Below, piece after piece: positions 28,650-36,980 of a stretch of 64,000 nucleotides of DNA. Where the stretch lies: positions 62,001-126,000 of the forward strand of contig CBDETG010000095.1 in assembly GCA_965242745.1 (NCBI GenBank). The letters run 5' to 3'. The translations under genes and the position numbers were made by a program. This DNA is from JABAAI01 sp965242745. GTDB lineage: Bacteria; Spirochaetota; Leptospiria; Leptospirales; Leptonemataceae. Positions within the stretch are counted from its first letter, which is position 1. Each line of letters opens with the position of its first letter. The notes under the pieces are model-generated. The model did not search any database. It saw only the letters and a list, made by a program, of their open reading frames with translations, and was not told the origin of the DNA.

Positions 28650-29630
28650 ATGACAGCCCAAAACTCCGCCGCTTTGCGTATAAACAAAGAACAAGCCTTT
28701 TTGTATCTTAACGCAGCAGCGCTCATCCTGTCGCTCTTTGTAATGCTTCTAGGCCCTCTTGTGCGCGCTGAGGACGCAGGCTTGGCCTGCCCTGACTGGC
28801 CTCTTTGTAAGGGGAAGCTGATCCCTGACTTTGATTGGAAAATCTTTCTGGAGTGGACGCACCGCATTGCGGCAGCTGCCTTGAGCCTTGTGGTCATTGC
28901 ATGGCTAAGTCTTAGTTTCAGCTCAGCCTCCCTGCGCAAGCAGCACATGTATGCGGGCTCTTTAGCTTGTTTCCTGCTGCTAATCCAAATTATCTTGGGA
29001 GCCCTGAGCGTAACACAACTTCTGGATGCCACGGTCGTCAATCTGCACCTGATCAATGCCATGCTCTTTCTTAGCGTCATTGCTTACTCTCTGCACAAAA
29101 GCTATTATCTTTACCGCCATCACGGCAAAGCTGCCGCAGGCAGGCCTGCTTTGCTGTATCCTGCCAGTATATTCCTTACACTGTGTATTTTTGCGCAAAT
29201 CTTTCTGGGCGCACGCGTCAGCACCAACAATGCGGGACGGGTTTGCAACAGCTTCCCAGCCTGTTATTATGAAGCTGTTATAGACAAGGAGAAGGGAATG
29301 TATTTTGTGCCCCAGTACTTTCCCACCATGCGGGGGAATTTGGAAAAACACATGACGCACCGCTTTATGGCCTACTTTCTCTTAATCCTTGTTCCAAGCA
29401 TCTTCTTGCTGGCTAGAAAACGCTCCTGGCCGCCGCTTATCAGAAAGCTCTTAGGCTGGACTCTTGTCCTGATCTTCTTCCAAGCAGTAATAGGAGCGCT
29501 GAATGTCATCTACAGCCTGCCGACTTCCCTTACTGTGCTGCACAGCTTTACGGCTTACTGCATATATCTTACAGCCTTCTGGATGCTCTTAGAAGCAAGA
29601 ATGGAAGGCTTAGGAAAACGAAAGCAATGA
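28650..29630 (+). CDS. ctaA: Heme A synthase
   Basis: Oxidises heme O to heme A, the cofactor of the aa3-type oxidase encoded 3 kb upstream. About eight membrane helices in two repeated halves; conserved LVRAEDAGLACPDWPLCKG, a histidine in EWTHRIAA, and in the second half RVSTNNAGRVCNSFPACY and MTHRFMAY. Length 326. A heme O synthase (ctaB) is not in the window. Its stop overlaps the next gene (ATGA). Confidence 0.94.
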   Translation: MTAQNSAALRINKEQAFLYLNAAALILSLFVMLLGPLVRAEDAGLACPDWPLCKGKLIPDFDWKIFLEWTHRIAAAALSLVVIAWLSLSFSSASLRKQHMYAGSLACFLLLIQIILGALSVTQLLDATVVNLHLINAMLFLSVIAYSLHKSYYLYRHHGKAAAGRPALLYPASIFLTLCIFAQIFLGARVSTNNAGRVCNSFPACYYEAVIDKEKGMYFVPQYFPTMRGNLEKHMTHRFMAYFLLILVPSIFLLARKRSWPPLIRKLLGWTLVLIFFQAVIGALNVIYSLPTSLTVLHSFTAYCIYLTAFWMLLEARMEGLGKRKQ

Positions 29631-30655
29631 CAGAATACCAGCTCCCTGATCTTGATCCTGCTTACGCAGACATGGAACTCTCCACACAGCTTTTGATACA
29701 CGCAGCGCAAAAGCGCCAAATCAAAGTAAGGATATGCGACAGAAAGGCGCATTTCCTGTGTCTGAGCAAAGGAGGACGTAAACAATACCTAAAAGAGGCC
29801 ACAAAAACAGCTTTAGATTCCTATATGACCTTTCTTCTTATGGAAGACAAATTCATGTCAAAGCTTTTACTCGAGGAAGCGGGATTAGGCACGCCCCGCG
29901 GGCTGTGTTTTGCCTCCAAAGCTAAGGCGCTGCAAGTAGAGATAGAGACTCCAAAAAGAGAGCAGCATAAACTTATGTCTGGCCCCCTGGTTGTAAAACC
30001 CGTAACAAGTAATTTTGGACTTGGAATCACAAGCTTAGAGACGCATGCCTCCCAAGAAGAATACATAGAGGCCGTCCAAACAGCCTTCACTTACGCAGAT
30101 AGGATACTAGTAGAGGAATGGATAGAAGGGCAGGAATACCGTTTTTTTGTTCTGGGCGGGGAATGCGCTGCGGTATGCAAACGCATAGCCGCAAATGTCA
30201 TAGGAGACGGCAAGTCAAGCATAGGCCAGCTGGTAGAAGCCGCCAACCAAGACCCGCGCAGAGGCTGCGCTCATGCCACGCCCTTGGAAAAAATCCAACT
30301 TGGAGAGGTAGAAAGAAAGATACTGCAAGCCCAAGGCCTTAGACCAGAAAGCATCATCAGCAAAGAGCAGCAGATTTTCCTGCGCATGAACTCTAACGTA
30401 AGCACAGGGGGAGAATCTATAGAGTGCACAGAGGAAATGCCAGATTGCTGGAAGAAGCTGGCGGTCAAAGCAGCACGCTGTCTCAAAGCGCAAATATGCG
30501 GCGTAGATATGATTCTCCCTTCGCTCAAAGCAGAAACTATGTCTTATGCCATTCTTGAACTGAATTACAACCCTGTTCTCTACATACATGAATGCCCGGC
30601 AAAAGGCAAAGCACAGCCTGTTTCAGACAAACTCCTTGACTTTCTCGGATTCTAA
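29627..30655 (+). CDS. Stand-alone ATP-grasp ligase like the C-terminal half of GshF
   Basis: Closely matches, by memory of the family, the glutathione-synthetase half of bifunctional GshF: KPVTSNFGLGI, VEEWIEGQEYRFFVLGG, ANVIGDGKSSI, HATPLEKIQLGEVE, NSNVSTGGESI and ICGVDMI. ATP-grasp enzymes make amide bonds through acyl phosphates. The gamma-glutamylcysteine ligase half is missing, so it would need a partner encoded elsewhere or another substrate. It overlaps ctaA by 4 bases. Its stop codon (30653-30655) directly abuts intergenic repeat array 2. Confidence 0.82.
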   Translation: MTEYQLPDLDPAYADMELSTQLLIHAAQKRQIKVRICDRKAHFLCLSKGGRKQYLKEATKTALDSYMTFLLMEDKFMSKLLLEEAGLGTPRGLCFASKAKALQVEIETPKREQHKLMSGPLVVKPVTSNFGLGITSLETHASQEEYIEAVQTAFTYADRILVEEWIEGQEYRFFVLGGECAAVCKRIAANVIGDGKSSIGQLVEAANQDPRRGCAHATPLEKIQLGEVERKILQAQGLRPESIISKEQQIFLRMNSNVSTGGESIECTEEMPDCWKKLAVKAARCLKAQICGVDMILPSLKAETMSYAILELNYNPVLYIHECPAKGKAQPVSDKLLDFLGF

Positions 30656-30932
30656 CGGCAAATCATAGGCATTGGTCTGGCGCGGCGACTTCCATGTCTT
30701 AGCGCCAGACTCTCGCACCTCCATGTGCTCGGGACGCAATGCCTATGATTTGCACTGGATTGTTCTAGTATGAACAGCTCCAGCAAAAACTATATCCGTA
30801 TTGTCAGCTCTGTAGGTTTGCCATTCTTAGCGCCAGACTCTCGCACCTCCTGTGCTCGTGACGCAATGCCTATGATTTGCACTGGATTGTTCTGGTATGT
30901 ACAGCACATGAGCCCCTGCGCCCCCTTGACAG
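30656..30932. repeat. Intergenic mosaic repeat array 2
   Basis: Begins at the stop codon of the ATP-grasp gene and ends at the stop codon of the large reverse-strand lipoprotein. Order: GCAAATCATAGGCATTGG, TCTGGCGCGGCGAC, then inverted GCGCCAGACTCTCGCAC, GTGCTCGGGACG, CAATGCCTATGATTTGC, CTGGATTGTTCT, with a second partial round. The arms can fold into one large hairpin with internal stem-loops. The end nearest the lipoprotein (GCACATGAGCCCCTGCGCCC) is the inverse of a module in array 3. Confidence 0.92.
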
Positions 30933-30933
30933 A

Positions 30934-33900
30934 CTACTCAGAAGCAGGATACACAAACTTGCGGCGTACCTTGTGCTGGACGACGCTGTCGCCTGTGCCT
31001 TTCTGGAAGGTGATGGCGAGCCAAAAGCTCTCGCCGCTGGCGATGCCGCTGATGGAGCCGCCGGTAGTGCCTGAGGCCGTCCAGGTTACGGCGGTGGTGG
31101 CTGTGCCGTCGTCCTGCTCGACGGCGGCGGAGGCGACGCTGATGTCAGAAAGCAGGTTGTAGGTGACGGTGACGGCGGGCTGGCTGAGCGTATAATAAAA
31201 GCCCGTGGCGGGCGCAGTTGCCGTAGGCTCGCCGATGGCGACGGGCTCCTCAGCCGTGCCGCTGTCGGCGTCGTGGTCGTGGGTGAAGGCGACGTTGGCG
31301 ATGGCCGCATAAAGGCGCTGGTTGGGCAGCTCCTGACCGCAGCAGAAAGTTCCGCCCGAAACGCAGTTGGCGTCGTTCTCGTGGTCGTAATCGGGGAGCA
31401 GCTCGCATTCGTCGATGTTCTCCGTATCAGGATCATCGGCGTACTTGAGGCGGGGATGCTCGTTCGTGCTTTTCGCCCAGTTTGCCGTGGACCAGCCGTT
31501 CAGCTCGGTCGCATCGGTCAGGGTGGTGTCCATATCAGCGTCAAGGGGGAGGCCGAGGATCGTTGCCTCCGTGACATTGGCGCAGTTGGCGGCCGGGCAG
31601 GCAGTTGCGCGACTCTGCAGATCACCAATGCCGCCGTTTGCCATGCCAGCAGAGTCCACGTAAAGATTGCGGCCGCTGTAGGTGGACGGCAGGATAACTC
31701 GAGCAATAAGGCCACCGATTGTGCCACCGTCAGTGAAGACGGCTCCGCTGGCATATACGTTCTGAATTTCCATGTTTACACTATTCTTTTCCTCCGCAAT
31801 CCCTATTAGAGCACCGCCGAAGGTGTTTTTGGAATAGACAGGGCCCCGCGCATAGCTATTACTAATGACTGTTGATGTAGAGAGCCCTATCAATCCACCG
31901 ACAGGGTTTAGGCTGGCGCTACTGCTGCGGCCGGCAACAGGGCCCAGGGCATAGCTGTTCCTAACAAAGTTAGAAAGGGAAGCTGTGCCAATAGTTCCCA
32001 CCAAGCCACCTGTGCCAATTGCGTTCGTGAGTGTCTCGGTAATTGTGCCAAGGGCCACAGCAGCATAGCTGTTATTTATGGAGAAATGGGGTATTGTGCT
32101 AATTCCAATAAGACCGCCTGCATTTACAATAGAGTTGCCGGTGTCTGCAATATGTCCCAGGGCATAGCTGTTGCTAATATGTGCCATAGAATTGGATGCA
32201 CTTGGGGATACGTTACCTACGATCCCGCCTAAGACTGTCCAGTTGCTACTTTGAGCGGAGGCCTCCAGCTGGACCATGCAGCCCGTGATCAGGAAGCCAG
32301 AAGAACTGGTCCCAAATGCTTGCGCCAGAAGGCCGCCAAGGTAGCAGATAGCACTGCTGGCGCTGCAGCTGAGGCTGCCCTGCGCCCGCACGGCGATGAT
32401 GCGCGTCTTATGCCAGGTGCTGTGCCCGGCGCTGGCACAGAGGAAGCTGACATTGATGGTGCCGCTGGCGTCGCTCGTGCTGGCGATGGTTGCGTTTTGG
32501 ATATGCAGGTTGCGTATCACGCTGCCGTTGCAGTTCTCGAAAAAGACGGCGCTTTCGTCGTCGGCGTTGGTCTTGGTGATTTGCATGTTGTTTATGGCCC
32601 GGCCGTTGCCGTCGAGGATGGCGGTAAAGGCGCCCGTGATGGGCTCGAAGTTGCTGTCATCGTCGCCCGTATCCTGATCGTTGGCGGCAAGGTCGATGTC
32701 GGCCGTGAGCTCGTAGCCGCAGAGATAGATGCCGGAGCCTGCGCTCGTTTCATCAGGGCAGTTGGCGGTCTGTGCTGTCGGCGCCCCAGTGGTGGAGGCC
32801 GTGCTTCCGTCGTTGTAGCTTGCGCCGGCAAGGTCGTGGCGTATGTTATCCAGCTCGGCGGCTGTGGCAATCTCTATCAGCCCGTCGTTATCGTCGTCTA
32901 CGTCCATAGCGTCAGCTACGCCGTCCCCATCATCGTCCGTGTCCACAGTCAGGGTGGTCGTACAGCCCGCAAGCAGGCGATCGGGCTTGTTGTCGCCATC
33001 GCTATCCACGCTTGCGCAGGCGTCGGTACGAAAAGCATCATGAGCATCAAGCACGCCGTCGTTATCGTCGTCGTGGTCCTCGCTGTTCTTGCAGCCATCG
33101 CCATCGGGGTCGGCAGTGTCGGCGCTGGCGTCCCCAGTCGTGGCTGCGCCCGTCTCGCCCATGGGGCAGGTATCAGCGCTATCAGCCAGGCCGTCATTGT
33201 CGCTGTCGTTCTCGCACATAGCTGTGGCCAAGTTTGGCGCTTTTCCGCTCGCGCATTCCATGCAGACTCCATCATGCTGCGCAACATGGTTTGCCATGTC
33301 CAGGCAGGCCTCGTCCGTGATGCAGTCAGAACCCAGCAGGCTGTTGGGCCCGCTGCTGTTGCCAGCATGGCAGGCCGTCGCTGTGATGCATTCGGTCTTG
33401 CCCACGTTGCGCACGTTATTTGCGCCCGTGCATTGCTCGCAGTCGCCATCATCAGTAGCAACATGCCCCGCCATGTCCTGGCAGGCTTCGTCCGTAATGC
33501 AGCGATTGCCAAGCAGGCTGGTGGGGCTGTCGCTTGTGCCCTGGCAGGCGGCCTCGCTGATGCAGGCGTTTTGTTCTTTATTAACGACAGAAGTTTCGCC
33601 TTCGCAAACTTCGCAATTGCCCGCCGTAGTCGCAACCTGGCCAGCCACGCTGCTGCAGGCGCTTTCCCTAATACAGCTCTGCTCGTTTACGCTCACGACC
33701 TTGCCATTGTCGCCCCGGCATTTGCTCTTCGTAATGCAGCCGTTCGGGTTCACAGTCGTATTGACAAGCTCGTTTGCCAAGCAGGTGTTCTCGATGCAGG
33801 TATTATCCGCCGGATTGTGAATCATATCGCCCGTGCAAGTCACCATGGTCTCGCAGGTAGGCTTGTTGTCGGGCTTGAGCTCTCCATCATCGCAGCTGGT

Positions 33901-34674
33901 CACGCAGGCCGTCCTGTCAGAATTGGGAAAATCGGGATCAGCGCATGCCACGCACTGATTGTTCTGGAGCGCCTGATTGCCCGTGCATGTCGGCGTGTCT
34001 GCGCTGATGCAGGCCGTCTTGTCAGCATTGGGCTTCTGCTGCGCAGGGCAGGCTTCACATTGCCCGTCCTTAAGTATCTGCGTGTCCGTACAAGTCGGCT
34101 CGCCTCCGCCATTGCCTGAGGAGTCTCCTCCACCACCGCCTCCGGTATCGCAGCCCGCCAGAGTCAGGCTCAGGCTGATGGCAGCCAGCATCATAAAACG
34201 AGAGGCAGCTGCGCTGCTTTTCCATGCAGCTGCGCTGTTTTTCCATGCAACTGCGTTGCTTTTCCATGCAGCTGCGCTGTTTTTCCATGCAACTGCGTTG
34301 CTTTTCCATGTAGCTGCGCTGTTTTTCCATGCAGCTGCGCTGTTTTTCCATGCAACTGCGTTGCTTTTCCATGCAACTGCGTTGCTTTTCCATGCAGCTG
34401 CGCTGCTTTTCCATGCAGCTGCAAAGTTTTCCAGTAAGCCAGCAGAGCCAAGGCCCGGCTGATTAAACAAAATGTTATGCGCATGATAGGGAGCGCATTC
34501 CATCATTTTCTGAAATATGTTTCTCATATTTTCCTCCATAAACACAGCCGAGCTTAGAGCCCAGCCTGATACAAAACGAAAGCCAGCAGAGCCAAGGCCC
34601 GGCTGATTATACAAAATGTTATGCGCATGATAGGGAGCGCATTCCCTAAGTTTTTTTATAATAGACATCTTCAT
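30934..34674 (-). CDS. Large surface lipoprotein A: Cys-rich, TSP3-like calcium and GLUG repeats
   Basis: Open frame of 1246 codons. A lipobox (LTLAGC, about residue 174) follows a hydrophobic stretch MMLAAISLSLT, so it should be lipid-anchored. Then: Gly linker; many short CxxC/NGxC repeats such as NNQCVACADPDFPNSDRTAC; Asp-rich calcium-binding repeats like thrombospondin type 3 (DSDNDGLADSADTCP, DHDDDNDGVLDAHD); GLUG-type repeats (VGGLIG, NSYARGPVYS); and a C-terminal domain ending VRRKFVYPASE. Two possible starts have strong ribosome binding sites: ATG 34674/34668 (AAAGGAGGAC) and ATG at about 34527 (GGAGG). Both place an odd 50-170-residue region before the signal peptide. A role in adhesion or surface variation is an inference. 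Confidence 0.82.
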   Translation of the reverse strand: MKMSIIKKLRECAPYHAHNILYNQPGLGSAGFRFVSGWALSSAVFMEENMRNIFQKMMECAPYHAHNILFNQPGLGSAGLLENFAAAWKSSAAAWKSNAVAWKSNAVAWKNSAAAWKNSAATWKSNAVAWKNSAAAWKSNAVAWKNSAAAWKSSAAASRFMMLAAISLSLTLAGCDTGGGGGGDSSGNGGGEPTCTDTQILKDGQCEACPAQQKPNADKTACISADTPTCTGNQALQNNQCVACADPDFPNSDRTACVTSCDDGELKPDNKPTCETMVTCTGDMIHNPADNTCIENTCLANELVNTTVNPNGCITKSKCRGDNGKVVSVNEQSCIRESACSSVAGQVATTAGNCEVCEGETSVVNKEQNACISEAACQGTSDSPTSLLGNRCITDEACQDMAGHVATDDGDCEQCTGANNVRNVGKTECITATACHAGNSSGPNSLLGSDCITDEACLDMANHVAQHDGVCMECASGKAPNLATAMCENDSDNDGLADSADTCPMGETGAATTGDASADTADPDGDGCKNSEDHDDDNDGVLDAHDAFRTDACASVDSDGDNKPDRLLAGCTTTLTVDTDDDGDGVADAMDVDDDNDGLIEIATAAELDNIRHDLAGASYNDGSTASTTGAPTAQTANCPDETSAGSGIYLCGYELTADIDLAANDQDTGDDDSNFEPITGAFTAILDGNGRAINNMQITKTNADDESAVFFENCNGSVIRNLHIQNATIASTSDASGTINVSFLCASAGHSTWHKTRIIAVRAQGSLSCSASSAICYLGGLLAQAFGTSSSGFLITGCMVQLEASAQSSNWTVLGGIVGNVSPSASNSMAHISNSYALGHIADTGNSIVNAGGLIGISTIPHFSINNSYAAVALGTITETLTNAIGTGGLVGTIGTASLSNFVRNSYALGPVAGRSSSASLNPVGGLIGLSTSTVISNSYARGPVYSKNTFGGALIGIAEEKNSVNMEIQNVYASGAVFTDGGTIGGLIARVILPSTYSGRNLYVDSAGMANGGIGDLQSRATACPAANCANVTEATILGLPLDADMDTTLTDATELNGWSTANWAKSTNEHPRLKYADDPDTENIDECELLPDYDHENDANCVSGGTFCCGQELPNQRLYAAIANVAFTHDHDADSGTAEEPVAIGEPTATAPATGFYYTLSQPAVTVTYNLLSDISVASAAVEQDDGTATTAVTWTASGTTGGSISGIASGESFWLAITFQKGTGDSVVQHKVRRKFVYPASE
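34206..34422 (-). repeat. 10 x 21-bp tandem repeat ahead of the lipoprotein A signal peptide
   Basis: Ten units of 21 bp on the reverse strand, each containing GCATGGAAAAR, encode AAAWKSN/AVAWKNS-type heptads in the long frame. All three reverse frames are open through the array, and every unit carries an out-of-frame ATG. Copy-number change would keep the frame. Confidence 0.93.
34436..34645 (-). repeat. Duplicated leader module of lipoprotein A
   Basis: Two nearly identical copies of about 66 bp (34436-34501 and 34579-34645) encode ECAPYHAHNIL(Y/F)NQPGLGSAG in the same frame. Each copy is preceded by its own GGAGG and ATG, so the upstream start region looks duplicated as a unit. Confidence 0.9.
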
Positions 34675-35039
34675 GTCCTCCTTTCATAAAAAATGACTGC
34701 CCCGCTTTGCAAGACAGTTCTATTACTTAATTTAGACAGGCGCTAGAAAATGGCAAGTCTTTATTGTAAAAAAATAAATTTTTTGGGGAACAAAAAAGCA
34801 GGCTGCGACCTTTGTTTGCCAAAGAGGCGCTTGTGCTCATGTGCCTTACATACCAGCTCCACGCCGCTTTCTCCACACTCCAGCGCCAGTGCGCTCCATG
34901 ATAGCGCAAGGCTGAAGGGGATCACGGGATTTCTACTCTTCTTTCTTCTTCAAGAGACGAATTAAGCCGAAAATTGCTAATGTAGAAGAAGAATGCGTAT
35001 GAGTTATGTTCTTTGCCTGCATACATTGCTTTTTGTCTG
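34675..35039. other. Divergent intergenic region upstream of lipoprotein A and a receptor gene
   Basis: No gene seen. It must hold promoters in both directions. About 34830-34857 carries GTGCTCATGTGCCTTACATACC, a degenerate copy of a repeat-array module. A tract TTTTTTGGGGAACAAAA near 34778-34796 has a close counterpart upstream of the lipoprotein B pseudogene (about 58348-58365). Confidence 0.5.
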
Positions 35040-36971
35040 ATGCGCCTCTTATTACACTTGCGATTGCGAAGAGCTGCTTATGCCTTGAGCTGCTTTTTGT
35101 TCTGTGGTATTTTTGCAAAACAGGAGCTTGGGGCAGAATGCCGCATTGCTCTGAGGTCTTCAAAACATCTCCGCCTTAATCAAAGCGCATGGCTCTTTTC
35201 GAATCAAGTATCTTCTGTTGAGGCAAATAATAAATACAGCAACAACGCAAAGTGGCAGGAGGCTGATTTAGACGAAGACTGGCTAAGCCTTGGTCTGGAT
35301 TCTGCCTTTGACGGCATGGCTTGGTACCGCTGTATACTTGATCTTGAGATTCTTCCTGAACATCAATATGCTTTCTATCTAGGGCAGAGCATACTCCCAG
35401 CCAGAGTTTTTATCAATGGCGCTCTGATAGGGGAGACAAAGAATTTTGGAACGAGGCAGTATAATCTTGCAAGAGAATACATTTTTAGTATAGACCAGAA
35501 GCTTTGGGAGAAGGGGGAGAATCTGATTACGATAGCGCTAAGGGGCAGAGCAAGTATTGCAAAAGGCATCTCGGACAAGGCTGCTCTTACAGATGAACAT
35601 AAGATGACTCAGGCGCTCATACTCAAAGACATGCCGCAAATTTTCTTCAGTTTCGCCTATATTCTCTTAGCAGTCCTGATAGGTCTTTTCTATTTCGCTC
35701 CCCAGCAAAAGGCAGCTTTATTTCTGGGCTTACTTTCTTTTGCATTAGGCTATTGCTATCTTCTGAGAACATGGGTGCAGTATGAGATTTTTCACAGCCC
35801 GAGTTCTGCATACATAACGCAGCTTTTTTTCCTGTTCCTTTGCCCTCCTCTTATGCTTGAGTATATGATCCGGGTTACGAAAGGCAGGCTTCTTTCCTAC
35901 CGTTATATTTTTTACATCCCTAGCTGCGTTCTTATTGTGACTCTGCTGTTGGGAGCTAATGATCCATACCTTTGGAATATCCTTGAGAAGAGTAATTTGC
36001 TGATCATAACGTTGTCCATAGCCTATGTTGTATATCTTCTGCGGCAATATAAAAGCAGACAGGAAGAGGGGGAAAAATCTTTGTCATGCCTTTCTAAAGC
36101 CACATACGTTCTGGTACCTGTTATATCGTGGGATATACTGGCTGCAATGGGTCTGCACGGCTTAGTTCGTCTTAGTCCCTATGGATTTTTCTTTTTTATC
36201 GCATGCGCCTTTCTGGAGATCATGAGAAACATTGTTACTCTCTATCAGCATATGCTGGCAGACGGCAAGCATAGCCTGCTCATCGAGAAGAACAAAACAC
36301 GCTCTGTATACAACATGTCTCGAGAATTTGAAACGAACCTGAAGACATTGCAGCTTCTCTGCAAGAACGCACGCAAAACAAAGGAGCAGCAAAAAGACGG
36401 AAAAACAAGCCATGCCGGTCACAGGCAGGAAGCGCAAAGGGCTGTGCTGCGCTTAGAAAATCTACTCTATGATAATGAGCAATTCAAGCAGCTGGAGGCG
36501 GGAAGCTACATTCCGAAGCATAATAGTATAGATATAAAGGAACTTTGCAGAAAGACAGTAGAAAAACTGGCGGCCGTTTATAGCAAGCAAAAGGCGAAAC
36601 GTATCAAACTGACAATACAAAAAAATATTGGTATCATCAGCAATGATCCTGAGCTCATTGCTTTGGCTTTGTACCATCTTCTGGAAAATGCTTTGGTCTA
36701 TACTACAGGGAAGATAGAATGCGGTATTTCCCGGGAAGAAAAGAATCTCTGTTTGGAAATTACAGACGAAGGACCAGGCATTAAAAATGAAGATAGAGTG
36801 AAGGTATTTCAAAAATTCTTCCGCGCCGGCGAGCCTCAGCAGGAAACGGAAGGCATCGGCATAGGGCTTAGTCTCGTTTCGCTTATAGCGCAGAAACTGC
36901 AGGGCGCCATAGACTTTCACAACAATCACGGCTTTTTCTCAAGTTTTCGTCTGACTCTGCCGGGAGACTAA
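35040..36971 (+). CDS. 7TMR-DISM receptor with histidine-kinase-like domain lacking the phospho-acceptor His
   Basis: Signal peptide, an extracytoplasmic beta-rich domain (about residues 35-200, WYRCILDLEILPEHQYAFYLG), seven hydrophobic helices (about 205-395), then a kinase-like tail. The ATPase part looks intact: HLLENALVYT with N550, DEGPGI and GIGIGLSLV. The H-box position reads MSREFETNL, with R428 where MSHEFRTPL is usual, so autophosphorylation by the normal route should be lost. ATG at 35040 is preferred to TTG 35013 because it gives a clean signal peptide. It is followed 9 bases later by a second protein of the same design. Confidence 0.85.
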   Translation: MRLLLHLRLRRAAYALSCFLFCGIFAKQELGAECRIALRSSKHLRLNQSAWLFSNQVSSVEANNKYSNNAKWQEADLDEDWLSLGLDSAFDGMAWYRCILDLEILPEHQYAFYLGQSILPARVFINGALIGETKNFGTRQYNLAREYIFSIDQKLWEKGENLITIALRGRASIAKGISDKAALTDEHKMTQALILKDMPQIFFSFAYILLAVLIGLFYFAPQQKAALFLGLLSFALGYCYLLRTWVQYEIFHSPSSAYITQLFFLFLCPPLMLEYMIRVTKGRLLSYRYIFYIPSCVLIVTLLLGANDPYLWNILEKSNLLIITLSIAYVVYLLRQYKSRQEEGEKSLSCLSKATYVLVPVISWDILAAMGLHGLVRLSPYGFFFFIACAFLEIMRNIVTLYQHMLADGKHSLLIEKNKTRSVYNMSREFETNLKTLQLLCKNARKTKEQQKDGKTSHAGHRQEAQRAVLRLENLLYDNEQFKQLEAGSYIPKHNSIDIKELCRKTVEKLAAVYSKQKAKRIKLTIQKNIGIISNDPELIALALYHLLENALVYTTGKIECGISREEKNLCLEITDEGPGIKNEDRVKVFQKFFRAGEPQQETEGIGIGLSLVSLIAQKLQGAIDFHNNHGFFSSFRLTLPGD

Positions 36972-36980
36972 AAAGATATT

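Noticed and set aside
32251..34119. 622-codon forward frame opposite lipoprotein A
   Set aside because: An antisense shadow of G+C-rich Cys/Asp-rich coding sequence; the reverse frame has a lipobox, repeats and a homologue in B.
34070..34414. Reverse frame encoding tandem MEKQRSC units
   Set aside because: It is the alternate frame of the 21-bp repeat; it has no ribosome binding site and runs into antisense-like sequence after the array.
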